NCBI GenBank assembly: GCA_022432975.1 | Contig: CM039509.1 | Span: forward strand, 42,256,209 to 42,320,208 | Source: Begonia masoniana | Lineage: Eukaryota > Streptophyta > Magnoliopsida > Cucurbitales > Begoniaceae | DNA: 64,000 bases | Reading direction: 5' to 3' | Shown: one piece after another, positions 1 through 10,748 of the stretch | How positions within the stretch are numbered: the stretch's first letter is position 1 | How the letters are laid out: the number at the start of each line of letters is the position of its first letter | Made by a program: the position numbers and the translations under genes | Notes under the pieces: generated by a model | Told to the model about the DNA's origin: nothing | Database searches by the model: none | Seen by the model: only the letters and a program-made list of their open reading frames with translations

Positions 1-280
1 GTTTCTCGTACATATCAGATATAGCCTTCATTAGACTCGCGGTGGTCTTCTCCTTCGCCACGTTGTGAGCAACGTTTTTGGCTAGCGTCAATCGGACGAC
101 TCCCAAAACCTTTATATCAAAGAGATTCCATTCACCGTCTTCCATCTTCTCTGGTTTCACACTCAAAGGAAGATGAAGTCCTTTCCCTTACAAGTAATCC
201 TCGATTTGCATTCTCCAGAATGCAAAATCTTACCCATTGAATTTTTCAATAATGTATCCTGTGCTATCTTTGCCTGACAT
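1..280 (-). pseudogene. Copia gag N-terminus (element A), broken
   Basis: Reading from the ATG at 280 gives the start of a Copia gag protein (UBN2/DUF4219 type): MSGKDSTGYIIEKF, then an FAFW motif, and further on LTLAKNVAHNVAKEKTTASL. It parallels the gag of element B at 3842-4121. At least two in-frame stops (after the FNG and EDYL stretches) make it non-coding. Gag would form the cytoplasmic virus-like particle. The window edge truncates it. Confidence 0.75.
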
Positions 281-1432
281 CGTTATCAATAATCAATGCC
301 CAAAAACTGATATTTTCTGATCAATTATTCAACCCCAATAATCAATCTCCACAATATCAATAAATCTGTCAAATAAATTAGCCGAGCCTGAAAATATCTG
401 AATCAATAACCTTGCCCAAATATTTCCCCAAAAATTACTCCCCAAATATTTCCCCCGATATTTTCAAATATTGAAATTCAAAAAAATTTCAAACTTGAAT
501 CTCTTCACTTCACTTCACTGTTCACCCAATTTCAGATCTCACCAACAGAATTCCACCAAACCAGAAATTCTAAATAAATTCTCCAAATTCACAGAAATTC
601 TCCACAAATCCAAAACACGATTTCCCCAAAAATTAATTCTTGAATTTGCCAACAGTTCAACTAGAAGAAGATGATGGCGCAAGTCCGACGTGTTCTGAGA
701 GCGAGGTCGGCGGACTTCTCTGAGGAAAGGAAAAACTTTCTTCTTCTCTGTTGGAGAAACAGCGAGGCTTCTGTGTAAGCGACGGTGGCGAGTTCTGTTC
801 GATAGATAACGGGGGGGCGACAATCGGCGGCTTCGTTTCCTTCCTCAGAAACGGCTGCGGCGATCTCCTCTCTTCGGGTCTGCGGTCGGCAGCGGCGGAG
901 CAGGTCGGCGTGGTCAGAGGCGGCGCGGTTCTGTTGCGCGGTCAACGTCGGCGGAGCACGTTGGCGCTGTCTCCTCTGTTCTCCTCGGCTCGGGCACTCT
1001 CGCTTCTCTATTCTTCAATGGAGCGGCAGCTTTCCTCTACCCGCAGCGATGGCAGCGGCAGTGGGGAGGTCTCTCTGTTCTTCTTCACTGTCGAAGAAAA
1101 AACCAGAATGCTTCTCTTGTTTTTTCTTCGTCGTTGGGTTCTGGGAAGAAGAAGCATAGTGCTTCTCTCTCTCTCTTCACAGCTAACAGAATACAAAGAA
1201 AAGAAAAATAACATTTTTCCTTTTCTTTGTTTCCCCCTTTTTTTCTTATTTTTCTTTCTTTTGATTCTTCACGTCTGAACAAAACAAAACAAAAAACTTT
1301 TTCTTTTTTCCAAACAAAATTGCAAACTTTCCCGCACCGAAAAATTACAAACCTCAAATCGATCGATACCCTTCGAAGAATCAAACCCTAATTTTTGAAA
1401 AAATCACTTCAACCTGAAGCTCTGATACCAGT

Positions 1433-1699
1433 TGTTAGGATTAGACGCCCTAATCCACCTGTAACGAACAATCAAGAAAATCGAAAAAGAAAAAACGAGA
1501 AAATAATGGACACCGAATTTTACGTAGAAACTCTAGAAAGGGAAAAAACCACAGGCAGAGGAAAGAATCACTAATATCAAATTCGGTACAATGAGTTTTG
1601 CGATTCAAGCATTAATATATAAAGAAAACGTAAAACTCTAATATTGATATACGGGCCCGACCCGGTCCACTAGAATTCGGGTCACACCAAATTCTAACA
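1433..1699 (-). repeat. 5' LTR of Copia element A with adjacent PBS
   Basis: A 267-bp LTR, on the minus strand running TGTTAGAATTTGG ... CTAATCCTAACA. Just inside it, 1419-1430 reads gctctgatacca, the complement of the primer-binding site TGGTATCAGAGC for initiator-Met tRNA. That placement makes it the 5' LTR of a minus-strand element. It is recognisably the same LTR as 2700-2959 and 16183-16446. Confidence 0.88.
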
Positions 1700-1905
1700 T
1701 TATGTAGATGTAGTTTATATACGGAAAATATAAAAGAGATACACCGAGATCTAACGTGAAAAACTCATTTTAGAAAAAGAAACAAACACAAACAAAGAAT
1801 AAATTTACTGTATGAAAAAAAAAATACAACTTTAAGTTTTATGAACATGATTTACGTAAAAAATACAAAACCCTAAATAAAACTGTAATACAAATCTAGC
1901 ACAAT
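1700..1905. other. Short AT-rich spacer
   Basis: About 200 bp of AT-rich sequence between Copia A and the AGPase fragment. It may be relic intron of the AGPase gene, but nothing specific is visible. Confidence 0.4.
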
Positions 1906-2205
1906 GTGTTGGAATTCCTAGTTCTTTGCCGGGATCATTTGTATCGAATGGATTACGTGTTATTCAATTCAAGCACAGAGGGAAACAGATCAGTAGTCGC
2001 ACTTCCCATGGATGAAAAGCGTGCTACAACATTTGGACTGATGAAGTTGTTTTATTATTTTTGCTTTCATTGCAAGCATGGGCATCTATGTTATCAGCAA
2101 AAATGTGATGGTAGACCTGCTTCGCGACAAGTTTCCCGGTGCAAATGATTTTGGAAGTGAAGTTATTCCTACCGCAACTTCCATTGGAATGAGAGCATGT
2201 TCTTG
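1906..2205 (+). pseudogene. ADP-glucose pyrophosphorylase small subunit, internal fragment
   Basis: AGPase makes ADP-glucose from glucose-1-phosphate and ATP in plastids, the committed step of starch synthesis. Two blocks match the conserved small subunit: RDHLYRMDY with ALPMDEKRAT and FGLMK (about 1935-2046), and IASMGIYVISKNVM, LLRDKFPGANDFGSEVIP, ATSIGM (about 2070-2200). Between them a normally present stretch is missing, and the first block changes frame within the segment that should read FIQAHRETDA. The fragment is therefore frameshifted and internally deleted. The last exon of the same gene lies at 18899-19943 on the same strand; some 16 kb of transposons separate the pieces. No intact exon is left. 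I recognise the family from memory of its conserved motifs, without a search. Confidence 0.85.
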
Positions 2206-2694
2206 ACTACATCCTCCTCTAAAAGGAAATTTATCCTCAATCCATTACTAATCTCTTTCTACGTATAAAAGTGTAGATCTTTCGATTTTCTTTTAAAATT
2301 TTCAATTATTTTATTTCTATTTTATCAATTATCATTTTAACATATAATATATTAATATATTTTCATTTAATATTTTGACTATTTTATTCTTATTTTATGA
2401 ATTACCATTTTAACTTTATGTATAACATATTTCTTACTACATTAAAAAAAATCTCTTAAGGCATTTTATTTCGTTATCTCTACTTTATTTTAAATTCTTT
2501 TAATGCATTTTTTGTATTTCTATCTTATTTTAATCTTTTATGGATTTCTTAAAATTTCTTTTCATGCATTTTATTTTTTACTTATGTTATCTCCAATGCA
2601 TTTTTATATTTTATCTTGTAAAAAATTTAATTTTAATAAATATTTTTTAATTTCTTTTAATATCTCTCAGTCAAAAAAATACAAAACTTCTACA
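2206..2694. other. AT-rich non-coding stretch
   Basis: About 490 bp, very AT-rich, with TTTTAAT-type low complexity and no convincing ORF. It probably represents relic AGPase intron or intergenic DNA; its last bases hold the TSD (2695-2699, TCTTT) of Copia B. Confidence 0.5.
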
Positions 2695-2699
2695 TCTTT

Positions 2700-2959
2700 T
2701 GTTAGAATTTGGTGCAATCCGAATTTTAGTTGGGCCGGTTCGAGCCCGTATATCAATATTAGGGTTTTACGTTTTCTCTATATATTGATACTTAAGTCGC
2801 AAAATTCATTGTACCGAATTTGATATTAGTGATTCTCTCATCTGCCCATGATTTTTTCCCTTTTAGGGTTTCCACGTAAAATTTGGTGTCCATTATCGTT
2901 TTCTTTTTATGATTTTTCGATCGTTCGTTACAAGTGGATTACGGCGTCTAATCCTAACA
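2700..2959 (+). repeat. 5' LTR of Copia B
   Basis: A 260-bp LTR beginning TGTTAGAATTTGG and ending CTAATCCTAACA, with the promoter-like string CTCTATATATTGATAC inside. It is followed two bases later by the primer-binding site. The partner LTR is 16183-16446. Confidence 0.9.
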
Positions 2960-2961
2960 AC

Positions 2962-2973
2962 TGGTATCAGAGC
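2962..2973 (+). other. Primer-binding site of Copia B
   Basis: TGGTATCAGAGC, complementary to the 3' end of plant initiator-Met tRNA, two bases after the 5' LTR. It would prime minus-strand DNA synthesis. A leader without recognisable genes (2974-3841) follows, matching the leader of element A. Confidence 0.9.
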
Positions 2974-3841
2974 TTCAGGTTGAAGCGGTTTTTCGAAAAT
3001 CAAGGTTTGATTATTCGAAAGTATCGAACGATTTTAGGTTTACAATTTCGGTAAGTGAAATTGTAACTTCGAAGAAAAAAAGAAAAGGTTTTTGTTTTGT
3101 TCATGGTGTTTAGACGTGAAAAATCAAAACAAAGGAAAAAATAGAAAATAATTGTTTTTCTGATTTCCACGGCAGAAAGGTGGAAATTGAAAAAGAAAAA
3201 AAAAGGTGGAAAACAAAAAAGGGTGGCTGTTCATCTTCTTCTCCAGAAGCAGAACTCGCCTGAAGCGCGACCCGAAGCAGATCGACAAAGAAGAGTGAAG
3301 CCGATCACTCACCGCCGATCGCAAAGAGCGGACGGACCTCAAAAATCGTCAACAAGCAAGGTGAAGCCGTCGTCCGACAATAAGAAGCGCAAAGAGAAAT
3401 CACCGCTGCGTTGCCGTCGCCGAGACGACCGTGAAGTGAAAAGTTGACGCCGGTCGTCTAGTCGTTCTTCTCTGATCACAGAAGTCACTGTTTGTCGCCG
3501 ACAGTGAGAACCACGACGCCCGTCCGCCGTTCGACAGAGAGAAAAAGAATTTTCTTCGGTTGACAGAGAGAAGAAGAATTTTCTCCCTGATTTGTGTTTG
3601 CTTTGGTCTGTGTGAAGAAGAAAAGAAGCAGACTTGTTTTTCTACTGTGTCGCTGTGAACTGAGTGAAGAAACACAGAGAAAAATAGGAGCTATTTTCTT
3701 TTGAAATTCAGTGTGTATATTTGTTTGAAATTTTGTTTAGGAATTATGGTATTCAAATTTGGAGGCTGAGTTGTCGATCAAAGATTGTCCGGAATATTTT
3801 GGGAGATTTATTCTGATTTTAAAAAGGAGTTATTGATAACA

Positions 3842-4121
3842 ATGACAGACGATGATAGTACAGGACACGTTATTGAAAAATTCGATGTGACAAATTTTGC
3901 ATTCTGGAAAATGAAAATCGAGAATTACTTGTATGAGAAAAAACTTCATATTCCTTTGAGTGTGAAACCAGAAAAGATAGAAGACGGTGAATGAAATTTC
4001 CTTGACAAACAGGTTTGGGAAGTCATCCGATTGACACTAGCCAAAAGCGTTGCTCACAATATGGCGAAGGAGAAGACCACCGCGAGCCTGATGAAGGCTC
4101 TATCTGATATGTACGAGAAAT
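3842..4121 (+). pseudogene. Copia gag N-terminal part (element B)
   Basis: Begins MTDDDSTGHVIEKF and continues NFAFWKMKIENYLYEKKLHI, the usual start of a TNT1-like Copia gag. A TGA at 3992-3994 replaces what should be a tryptophan codon (DGE-W-N). The frame then continues through LTLAKSVAHNMAKEKTTASL to MYEK, where the 4122-7533 element is inserted. Gag resumes at 7534 with PSANNKVFLMKKLFNL. Confidence 0.8.
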
Positions 4122-5509
4122 TGTAGGATCGTATTGTCTAAGAGAGAGGTGAATTAGACTTATTAAAAATTATTAACTTAGTCTAAACCTTTTCTCTCTT
4201 ATGTGTAATTACCAAATTAACAGCAAACACACAGGCAATAAACAAAGTAAAAGATAGAGAGAAATTTGACATCGTAGTTTTTAACGTGGTTCGGCCAAAC
4301 TTGCCTACGTCCACGCTCCAAGGCTCTCCCTTGAAGATTCTTTTCTTCTCTTCACGAGAAATAAGATCGAACTTCCTGGGCGTCGATCTACAGCCTTACA
4401 ACTCTGGATTGAACTTCACGGGCGTCAATCCACTGCCTTTACACTTTGATTGATCTTCACGGGCGTCAATCACAGCCTTTTACAGTTTTACAAATAAGAA
4501 TATTGAGCACAAATGCTACACTCTCTTAAAGAGATAAATCTCAAGTTATAGGGCAGAGAGAGAGGTATATCAGAAAAATACAAAGTAGAGCTTAGTTTTT
4601 GCTCGTAAGGATTCGAAGATTATTCCCGCAAAAGTTCTTTCTCCCGAGCTCTTTTTCCTTTTTATACTCTGTCTGTAATCGGCTCTCATTCTTGAATGCT
4701 TCTTTCTAGATATGGAAATATATTACCGTTGGAGAAGCATCCGTACATAGACAGCTAGCCGTTGCGTTCTGGAGTCGCTTTCGTTCATCGCCATTAATAG
4801 TCTGAAGTTAAAGCTCTGGATGACTATCACTATAGCTTCGCGGTATTTTGAATTTGGCGGAAAGTACTGTTCAACGGTAGATGTAACTTTAAAATGCCAT
4901 CGATAGAAGTCTTCTTTGGAATGCCAACGGTGGATGTTAACCTTTGTCGTTTTGCTAGCGGTGGAAGTCTTCTTTGAATTGCCAGCGGTGGATGTGAGCT
5001 TTGTCGTTTAGCTAGCGGTGGAAGTCTTCTTTGAAATGCCAGCGGTGGATGTGAACTTTGTCGTTTAGCTAGCGGTGGAAGTCTTCTTTGAAATGCCAGT
5101 GGTGGATGTGAACTTTGTCATTTTACTAGCGGTGGAAGTCTTCTTTGTCGTTTAGCTAGCGGTGGAAGACTTTTCTTCTACATCGGTGGATATGCAATAT
5201 TTTCTCACTTTCAGCTCTGTTGCTAGCGGTAGAAGTCTCTTCTTCTACTCTGGTGGATATGCAATATTTTATCATTTTCAGCCCTGTTTTGCTATCACAC
5301 CCTGAACACTTAACAAATTTTTTACACAACTAAAATACCCTTTTCAAAGGGCATTTCCACTAAAAAGCTAGAGAAAAATATAATAAACTGTCAACAATGA
5401 GGTCAATATTTTAGTTTATTAATCAACTTATAAATCTCATATATTTACCTTTAATCAAATTATACATCATCAAAAACATCGTTAGACTTAAACATTATTT
5501 AAGTCAACA
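4122..5509 (-). repeat. 3' LTR of the gag-only element, with tandem array
   Basis: A 1388-bp LTR, TG...CA on the minus strand. It carries tandem units around agcggtggaagtcttcttt and atgccagcggtggatgt (about 4860-5290). The sense-strand TATA (GAGTATAAAAAGG, complement near 4660) lies downstream of the array, so the array sits in U3. The U5 part has the TACGTGGTTCGGC-like block shared with 13921-13950 and 49434-49465. It has one more array unit than the 5' LTR. Confidence 0.85.
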
Positions 5510-6158
5510 ATCTCCCCATTTTTGATGATGACATTACTGTTCTGTTCTTTTCTTCAAGTTTGAGGGCCTTTAGATCACGAGCTTCTAGTATGGCAGTGAC
5601 TTTCGGTTGCCAGGCTCTTGGCAGGCACCGAAGGATCTTTCTTACTAATTCTTCACCTGAATAAATCTTACCAAGCACTTTTAAGCCATTAGTAATATTA
5701 GTAAATGGTGTAAACATAGAGTTAATGGTTTCATCCTTTTCCATAGAGAATAATTCGTACTCATGAACTAACATACTTATTTTACTCTCTTTAACTTGAT
5801 TAGTTCCTTCATGAGTTATCTTAAGCAATCTTCATATTTCATATGTACTATCATATCCTTGTACCCTATTAAATTCATCTCTATTTAAGGCACAATATAG
5901 AGTGTTAGTTGCCTTAGCATTCAAACTCAAATTTTTCTTATCAGAGTCTGTTAATTCGTGAGGGGCCTTAGGAACTTTAATTTCATTATCTGTTTTCATG
6001 GCTTTAAATGGATCATTTTCTATAATATTCCATAGTTCATAATCCATAGCCTGAACAAAGATTCTCATCCTAGACTTCCGATAAACATAGTCATTCCCAT
6101 CAAAGAATGGAGGTCTAGTAATTGATTGGCCCTCTACGTGTGTAGTGTTAAATGCCAT
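5499..6158 (-). pseudogene. gag of the gag-only element, one internal stop
   Basis: From the ATG at 6158: MAFNTTHVEGQSITRPPFF, a DGNDY motif, MDYELWNII, then after the stop LLKITHEGTNQVKESKISML and ILRCLPRAWQPKVTAI. This is the plant Copia gag (UBN2) domain; no CCHC zinc knuckle is present before the ORF runs into the LTR. A TGA near 5829-5831 replaces the expected tryptophan in YEIW-RLL. The frame is otherwise open across about 220 residues. An ATG at 6185 is in frame, but the family normally starts at MAFN. Confidence 0.82.
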
Positions 6159-6230
6159 TTCAGATATATCACAAAAATATTTCAAGAAAAATGCAACTTA
6201 GACAATGTTACACCTCGCTCTGATACCAAT

Positions 6231-7533
6231 TGTAGGATCGTATTGTCTAAGAGGGGGTGAATTAGACTTATTAAAAATTATTAACTTAGTCTAAACCTTT
6301 TCTCTCTTCTATGTAATTACCAAATTAACAGCAAACACACAGGCAATAAACAAAGTAAAAGATAGAGAAAAATTTGACACCGTAGTTTTTAACGTGGTTC
6401 GGCCGAACTTGCCTACGTCCACGCTCCAAGGCTCCCCCTTAAAGATTCTTTTCTTCTCCTCACGAGAAACAAGATCGAACTTCCCGGGCATCGATCTACA
6501 ACCTTACAACTCTGGATTGAACTTCACGGGTATCAATCCACTGTCTTTACACTTTGATTGATCTTCACGGACATCAATCACAGCCTTTTACAGTTTTACA
6601 AATAAGAATATTGAGCACAAATGCTACACTCTCTTAAAGAGATAAATCTCAAGTTATAGGGCAGAGAGAGAGGTATATCAGAAAAATACAGAGTAGAGCT
6701 TAGTTTTTGCTCGTAAGGATTCGAAGATTATTCCCGCAAAAGTTCTTTCTCCTGAGCTTCTTTTTCTTTTTATACTCTGTCTGTAATCGGCTCTCATTCT
6801 TAAATGCTTCTTTCTGGATATGGAAATATATTACCGTTAGAGAAGCATCCGTACATAGACAGCTAGCCGTTGCGTTCTGGAGTCGCTTTCGTTCATCGCC
6901 ATTAATAGTCTGGAGTTAAAGCTCTGGACGACTATCACTGTAGCTTCGAGGTATTTTGAATTTGGCAGAAAGTACTGTTCAGCGGTAGATGTAACTTTAA
7001 AATGCCATCGGTAGAAGTCTTCTTTGGAATGCCAGCGGTGGATGTTAACCTTTGTCGTTTTGCTAGCGGTGGAAGTCTTCTTTATTGTTTAGCTAGCGGT
7101 GGAGGTCTTCTTTGAAATGCTAGCGGTGGATGTGAACTTTGTCGTTTAGCTAGCGGTGGAAGTCTTCTTTGTCGTTTAGCTAGCAGTGGAAGACTTTTCT
7201 TCTACATCGGTGGATATGCAATATTTTCTCACTTTCAGCTCTGTTGCTAGCGGTAGAAGTCTCTTCTTCTACTCCGGTGGATATGCAATATTTTATCATT
7301 TTCAGCCATGTTTTGCTATCACACCCTGAACACTTAACAGATTTATTACACATTTAAAATACCCTTTTCAAAGAGCATTTCCACTAAAAAGCTAGAGAAA
7401 AATATAATAAACTGTCAACAATGAGGTCAATATTTTAGTTTATTAATCAACTTATAAATCTCATATATTTACCTTTAATCAAATTATACATCATCAAAAA
7501 CATCGTTAGACTTAAACATTATTTAAGTCAACA
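6231..7533 (-). repeat. 5' LTR of the gag-only element
   Basis: A 1303-bp LTR very similar to 4122-5509 but with fewer copies of the internal agcggtggaagtc unit (about 6990-7290). The primer-binding-site complement (6217-6228) lies next to its left end, which makes it the 5' LTR of a minus-strand element. Confidence 0.85.
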
Positions 7534-8016
7534 GAAACCATCTGCGAATAATAAGGTATTTCTTATGAAGAAGCTCTTTAATCTGATGATGATTGATGGT
7601 ACTTCTGTTGCAGCGCATCTGAATGAATTCAATACGATTGTAAATCAATTGTTATCTGTGGATATTGATTTTGGGGATGAGGTTCGTGCCTTAATTTAAT
7701 TGGTGTCTCTACCAAATAGCTGGGAGCCTATGAGGGCTGCAGTTAGTAACTCAGTAGGAAGTGCTAAATTGGTATTCATCGATGTGAGGGATCGTATTCT
7801 TGCCGAGGAGGTTTGTAAGATCGATTCTGGTGAAACATCGACAGACTCAGCTTTGAATGTTGAAATTAAGGGCAGATCCAAGTCCAAGAATGAGAGAAGT
7901 CAGTTCAAGTCCCAACAAACATTTAAGTGTTGGAATTGTGGCAAGCATGGTCACATGAAGAAGGATTGCAAAGCACCGAAGAAGAACGGTAATGACACAG
8001 GCAAGGAGGTAGCCAC
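7534..8016 (+). pseudogene. Copia gag C-terminal part with CCHC zinc knuckle (element B)
   Basis: Resumes gag after the insertion: KLFNLMMIDGTSVAAHLNEF, then an in-frame TAA at 7697-7699, LVSLPNSWEPMRAAVSNSVG, and the zinc knuckle CWNCGKHGHMKKDC (7928-7969; CX2CX4HX4C), which would bind retroelement RNA. It stops where the hAT element enters at 8017. The domain order is as in TNT1-like Copia elements. Confidence 0.85.
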
Positions 8017-9769
8017 TAGGGGTGAGCAAAAACTGGATTGGACCGAAGAATCGGACTGGAACGAAAAATTGGTCCAGCTCTGATCTGTTTTGCAACTTAA
8101 ATAATAAAAATTTGGTTTTTTTTAAGTAGAACCAAAAAATGCGGTTCGGTTTTTGGGTTTACTGATGCAAAACCGAAAAATCCCAGAACCGGATTTAATC
8201 ACTACCCTAACCCTAAGGCTCTGCTCCTGCCTCTCACTTCGCTCGCTCAGTTCGCTCTCAAGCTCTTCAGATATCAGATCGCTCGACTGTCTGTCTCTCG
8301 CTGCTCGCGCAATCACAGTTTGCCGTCGCCGACGCCGAACCACTCAGTCTCAGTCTCTCTTTGCTCGCACTCGCAGTCGCCCGACGCCAAACCACAATCG
8401 TCAACTTCCGACCTCGACTTCCGACTTCTGACTTTGACAAAGCTTCCGACTTCCAACTTCGACGAAGTCACTAACTTTCGACGAAGGTAAGCAACTTACC
8501 GTAAGCTGTTGGCCGTTGGACTTGGGGCTAAATTAGAATATAGCATTTTTAATGATGCCAATTTTTTATCAGTTTCTATTACTCGATGACTCAATGTTTG
8601 AAGTTTGATAATGTTATCCTGCCTATGAGTTAATAATCTCATCATTTTTTGGTATTATTACAATGTTAAGCTTGAATCATAATTGGACTCCTTTTAGCAA
8701 GTTTATCTCATCAGTTTTCATATTAATAAATTTTTGGATAATAATCGTATATATTCTAGCAGAATGCCTACGTTGAATTGAGCTATGTTTCTGTTTCTGT
8801 TCTGTTTTTAATTTTAGTTAACACTTAACAGGATGTTTTTATGTTTCTGTTTCTATTCTGTAGTGTTTGTGGTGTTTAGTTTACAGATTGTTCTACTGTT
8901 TATTAGTTTTGATATTTGGGTTTAAATCGTGATAGTAAATTGCTCTTCTAATTTTAGAACTTTTAGATTGTTGGATTATTTGGCTGTTCTTATTTTAGAT
9001 TGTAGAATAGAACAATTGTGAAGCTGTGCACTTAAATTTGGATTTTAGCTTCTCTTTGTCATTTGAGATGCCTTTCATTCTTGAGAGTTCATTTTCTATT
9101 TTTAGATTTTGTTATGATTATCCAAACAATTAGGAATTTGAATATTTATGAGGGTTGTTTGCATTGATATTGAATGTATTACTGATTTCTCTTTGTAGGG
9201 TGGTTAGCCTTTAGCTTATCCGTAACATTTTGATTCCTTTCTTTCTTTCTTAATACTATTTTCGATAACTGGTGAAAAATGATGCAGGCAAAGCTTTGTG
9301 AAAGCCCTGGAGCCCTTTGTGACATGGCTGGAGGAAGCAGAAGAAGAGGATTGACTTGCTTTCGGCTTGCTGTTCTGTCGACATTGCTTTGTTCAGAATC
9401 ATGTCGTCTGCTGGGATGACTTGGTTTTTATAAAAGTATTTGTTTGTGTTATTGGTTTCTAGCTTGCTTGTGCCAGATTTGTTATTTTTGTTTGAAACAT
9501 CTTCCCAATGTTAGGTAAATGGTTTCTAGATTGTTCTCTAACTTTAAGTTACTATGATTAGTATTTTACATCGATGGTTTTTTTTAATTTAAAAAAAAAA
9601 TGGGAAAACCAGAACCTGATTGGAATCGGATCCGAAATTCGGATCCAGTTCTGGTCCGGTCCTTAAAAAAATAAAAACAGTTCTGGTCTTAAAAATTAAA
9701 AACCGAATTTTATTATTTCGGTTTCAATTTTCCTTAAAACCGGACCGGACCAGTTTTTGCTCACCCCTA
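8017..9769. mobile_element. hAT-like element carrying a captured gene segment
   Basis: Ends are TAGGGGTGAGCAAAAACTGG and its reverse complement, a near-perfect 20-bp terminal inverted repeat of the plant hAT type. Flanks GTAGCCAC / ACAGTCAC are compatible with a decayed 8-bp TSD (5 of 8 match). Subterminal regions are rich in accgga/tccggt strings, typical transposase-binding clutter. There is no transposase. The interior looks like the two ends of a host gene: a CT-rich leader (8210-8486) ending in a donor (AAG|GTAAGC), about 800 bp of intron-like sequence, and a terminal exon at 9288-9354. Confidence 0.75.
9288..9354 (+). pseudogene. Captured last exon, acidic tail resembling a W2 (eIF5C) domain end
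   Basis: Preceded by a pyrimidine-rich acceptor (GATGCAG|GC), this segment reads QSFVKALEPFVTWLEEAEEE followed by D and a TGA stop. An aromatic FVTWL next to a Glu-rich C-terminus resembles the tail of W2/eIF5C domains (eIF5 and eIF2B-epsilon). The match is short and from memory, so it is a suggestion only. It sits inside the hAT-like element, consistent with capture. Confidence 0.4.
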
Positions 9770-9899
9770 ACAGTCACCAAGGAGTTCTTTAGTGTGTACG
9801 ACGAGGATGTCGTAAATTTTGATTGCCAAGATACAAGTTGGGTGATCGATAGTGGCGCTTCAATATATGCCACTTCGCAGAAGGATTTCTTTACGTCCT
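9770..9899 (+). pseudogene. Copia protease segment (element B)
   Basis: Reads VTKEFFSVYDEDVVNFD then DTSWVIDSGASIYATSQKDF. DSGAS is the Copia aspartic-protease active site, with its catalytic aspartate intact. It continues gag from 8016 and is cut by the Cassandra chimera at 9900; pol resumes at 11565 with SYTSSDF. Confidence 0.85.
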
Positions 9900-10307
9900 T
9901 GTAACATCCCTAATTCTTTACCCTGAAATTCCCGTAAAAATTTTTCTTTTATACACTCATAATATTTCGACTCATAAAGCATTAAATCGTTGTCTAAGTC
10001 ATTTAAACCATTTAACAGAATATATAAAATAGAGGAATGAAAATTGTTTAAAACCATTCAATAAAATCACTGAAATTGCTTTGAAGATCACTGGAGAGAA
10101 TCGTGTAAAACTGAAGGAAAACACAGTGAAGAAACCGAGGAAAAAAATGTCAAAAGCAGAAAGAAATAGGGGCGATCGATCGGCCACTTGACAGTCGATC
10201 GATCGGCCCATAGGCAGCCGATCGATCGCCCCCCTTTTTGGCGATCGATCGGCTGCCGTTCTGGAAGAAATTCCAAAACGCAGCCGTAAGGGAGCCGATT
10301 GTTCGCC
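9900..10307 (-). repeat. Gypsy-type LTR 3' end fused to Cassandra
   Basis: Begins TGTAACATCCC, the reverse complement of a Gypsy LTR end, and at 10170-10300 has repeated gatcgatcgg palindromes at the position where the solo LTRs at 11995 and 54952 carry theirs. At 10308 it passes directly into a Cassandra LTR lacking its first 8 bp. Its sense 5' portion is absent. Confidence 0.6.
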
Positions 10308-10677
10308 CCCATATGTGCACGACTGGCCCGTATACTGGATCCGGACCCGGATGGCGGTGCCTCCGCGCAGGAAAAAGGCCGGTGAAGTGGGTAGGTCGTA
10401 ATGTGGGGGTCGTCATAATCTCACATCGCTTGGGGAAGTATGTGGAAATGAAACATATGTAAAGAGACCCTCCCAAAAATAGTAAGACGCATTTTGGAGC
10501 ACAATTGGCAACGGATCCCATAAGAACTCCGAAGTTAAAAGTGCTTCGGCAAGAGTAGTACCAGGTTGGGTGACCGACTGAGAAGTCCTCGCCAAACAAA
10601 GCTGTGAGGGGAGGATATTGGGCTACGGCCCAATCCCCAGAGCGGACAATATCTTGCTGGGAAAATGGGTCATTACA
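10308..10677 (+). repeat. Cassandra LTR 1, lacks first 8 bp
   Basis: Starts CCCATATGTGCACGACTGG where LTR 2 reads TGTGATGACCCATATG, so the first eight bases are missing. It ends GGGTCATTACA and is followed by the primer-binding site at 10680. It contains the 5S-like block at 10513-10592. Confidence 0.85.
10513..10592 (+). promoter_or_regulatory. 5S rRNA-like internal promoter block in Cassandra LTR 1
   Basis: GGATCCCATAAGAACTCCGA leads into AGTTAAAAGTGCTTCGG and GTAGTACCAGGTTGGGTGAC, close to plant 5S rRNA including box A and box C of the Pol III promoter. Only the 3' two thirds of a 5S gene is represented, and changes in the box A region make it 5S-like only. Confidence 0.85.
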
Positions 10678-10748
10678 AATGGTATCAGAGCCTGTACCCA
10701 ACTGAAAATGTGGCCAACAAGGACGTTGGGCCCACGATGGGGGGTTAT

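Larger units (their letters stand above)
1..1699 (-). mobile_element. Ty1/Copia element A, 5' part, cut by window edge
   Basis: A minus-strand Copia whose 5' LTR is 1433-1699, followed in its own direction by an initiator-Met tRNA primer-binding site (1419-1430), a leader of about 1.1 kb (281-1418) and the start of gag (280 down to 1). The leader is GC-rich at 650-1060 and T-rich around 1060-1300; its ORFs look incidental. LTR, leader and gag match element B (2700 onward, opposite strand), so the two are head-to-head copies of one family. The 3' part lies left of the window, so no TSD can be checked. Family and strand are clear; completeness is unknown. Confidence 0.85.
4122..7533 (-). mobile_element. 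Gag-only (TR-GAG type) LTR retrotransposon inserted in Copia B gag
   Basis: A minus-strand element made of two long LTRs (3' LTR 4122-5509; 5' LTR 6231-7533) around only about 720 bp of internal sequence. The internal part holds a primer-binding site (complement gctctgatacca, 6217-6228), one gag ORF and a polypurine tract (complement atctccccattttt just after 5509). There is no protease, integrase or RT, so any transposition needs a helper. The TSD is GAAAT/GAAAC (4117-4121 and 7534-7538), one mismatch. This architecture fits the described TR-GAG class of non-autonomous elements. Confidence 0.85.

Noticed and set aside
751..1278. 175-residue + strand ORF with serine- and leucine-rich text
   Set aside because: It lies antisense in the 5' leader of Copia A, a region without coding capacity in the sister element, and shows no motif.
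8196..8214. Telomere-like CCCTAACCCTAAG string
   Set aside because: Only about two repeat units, inside a hAT element; no interstitial telomere array.
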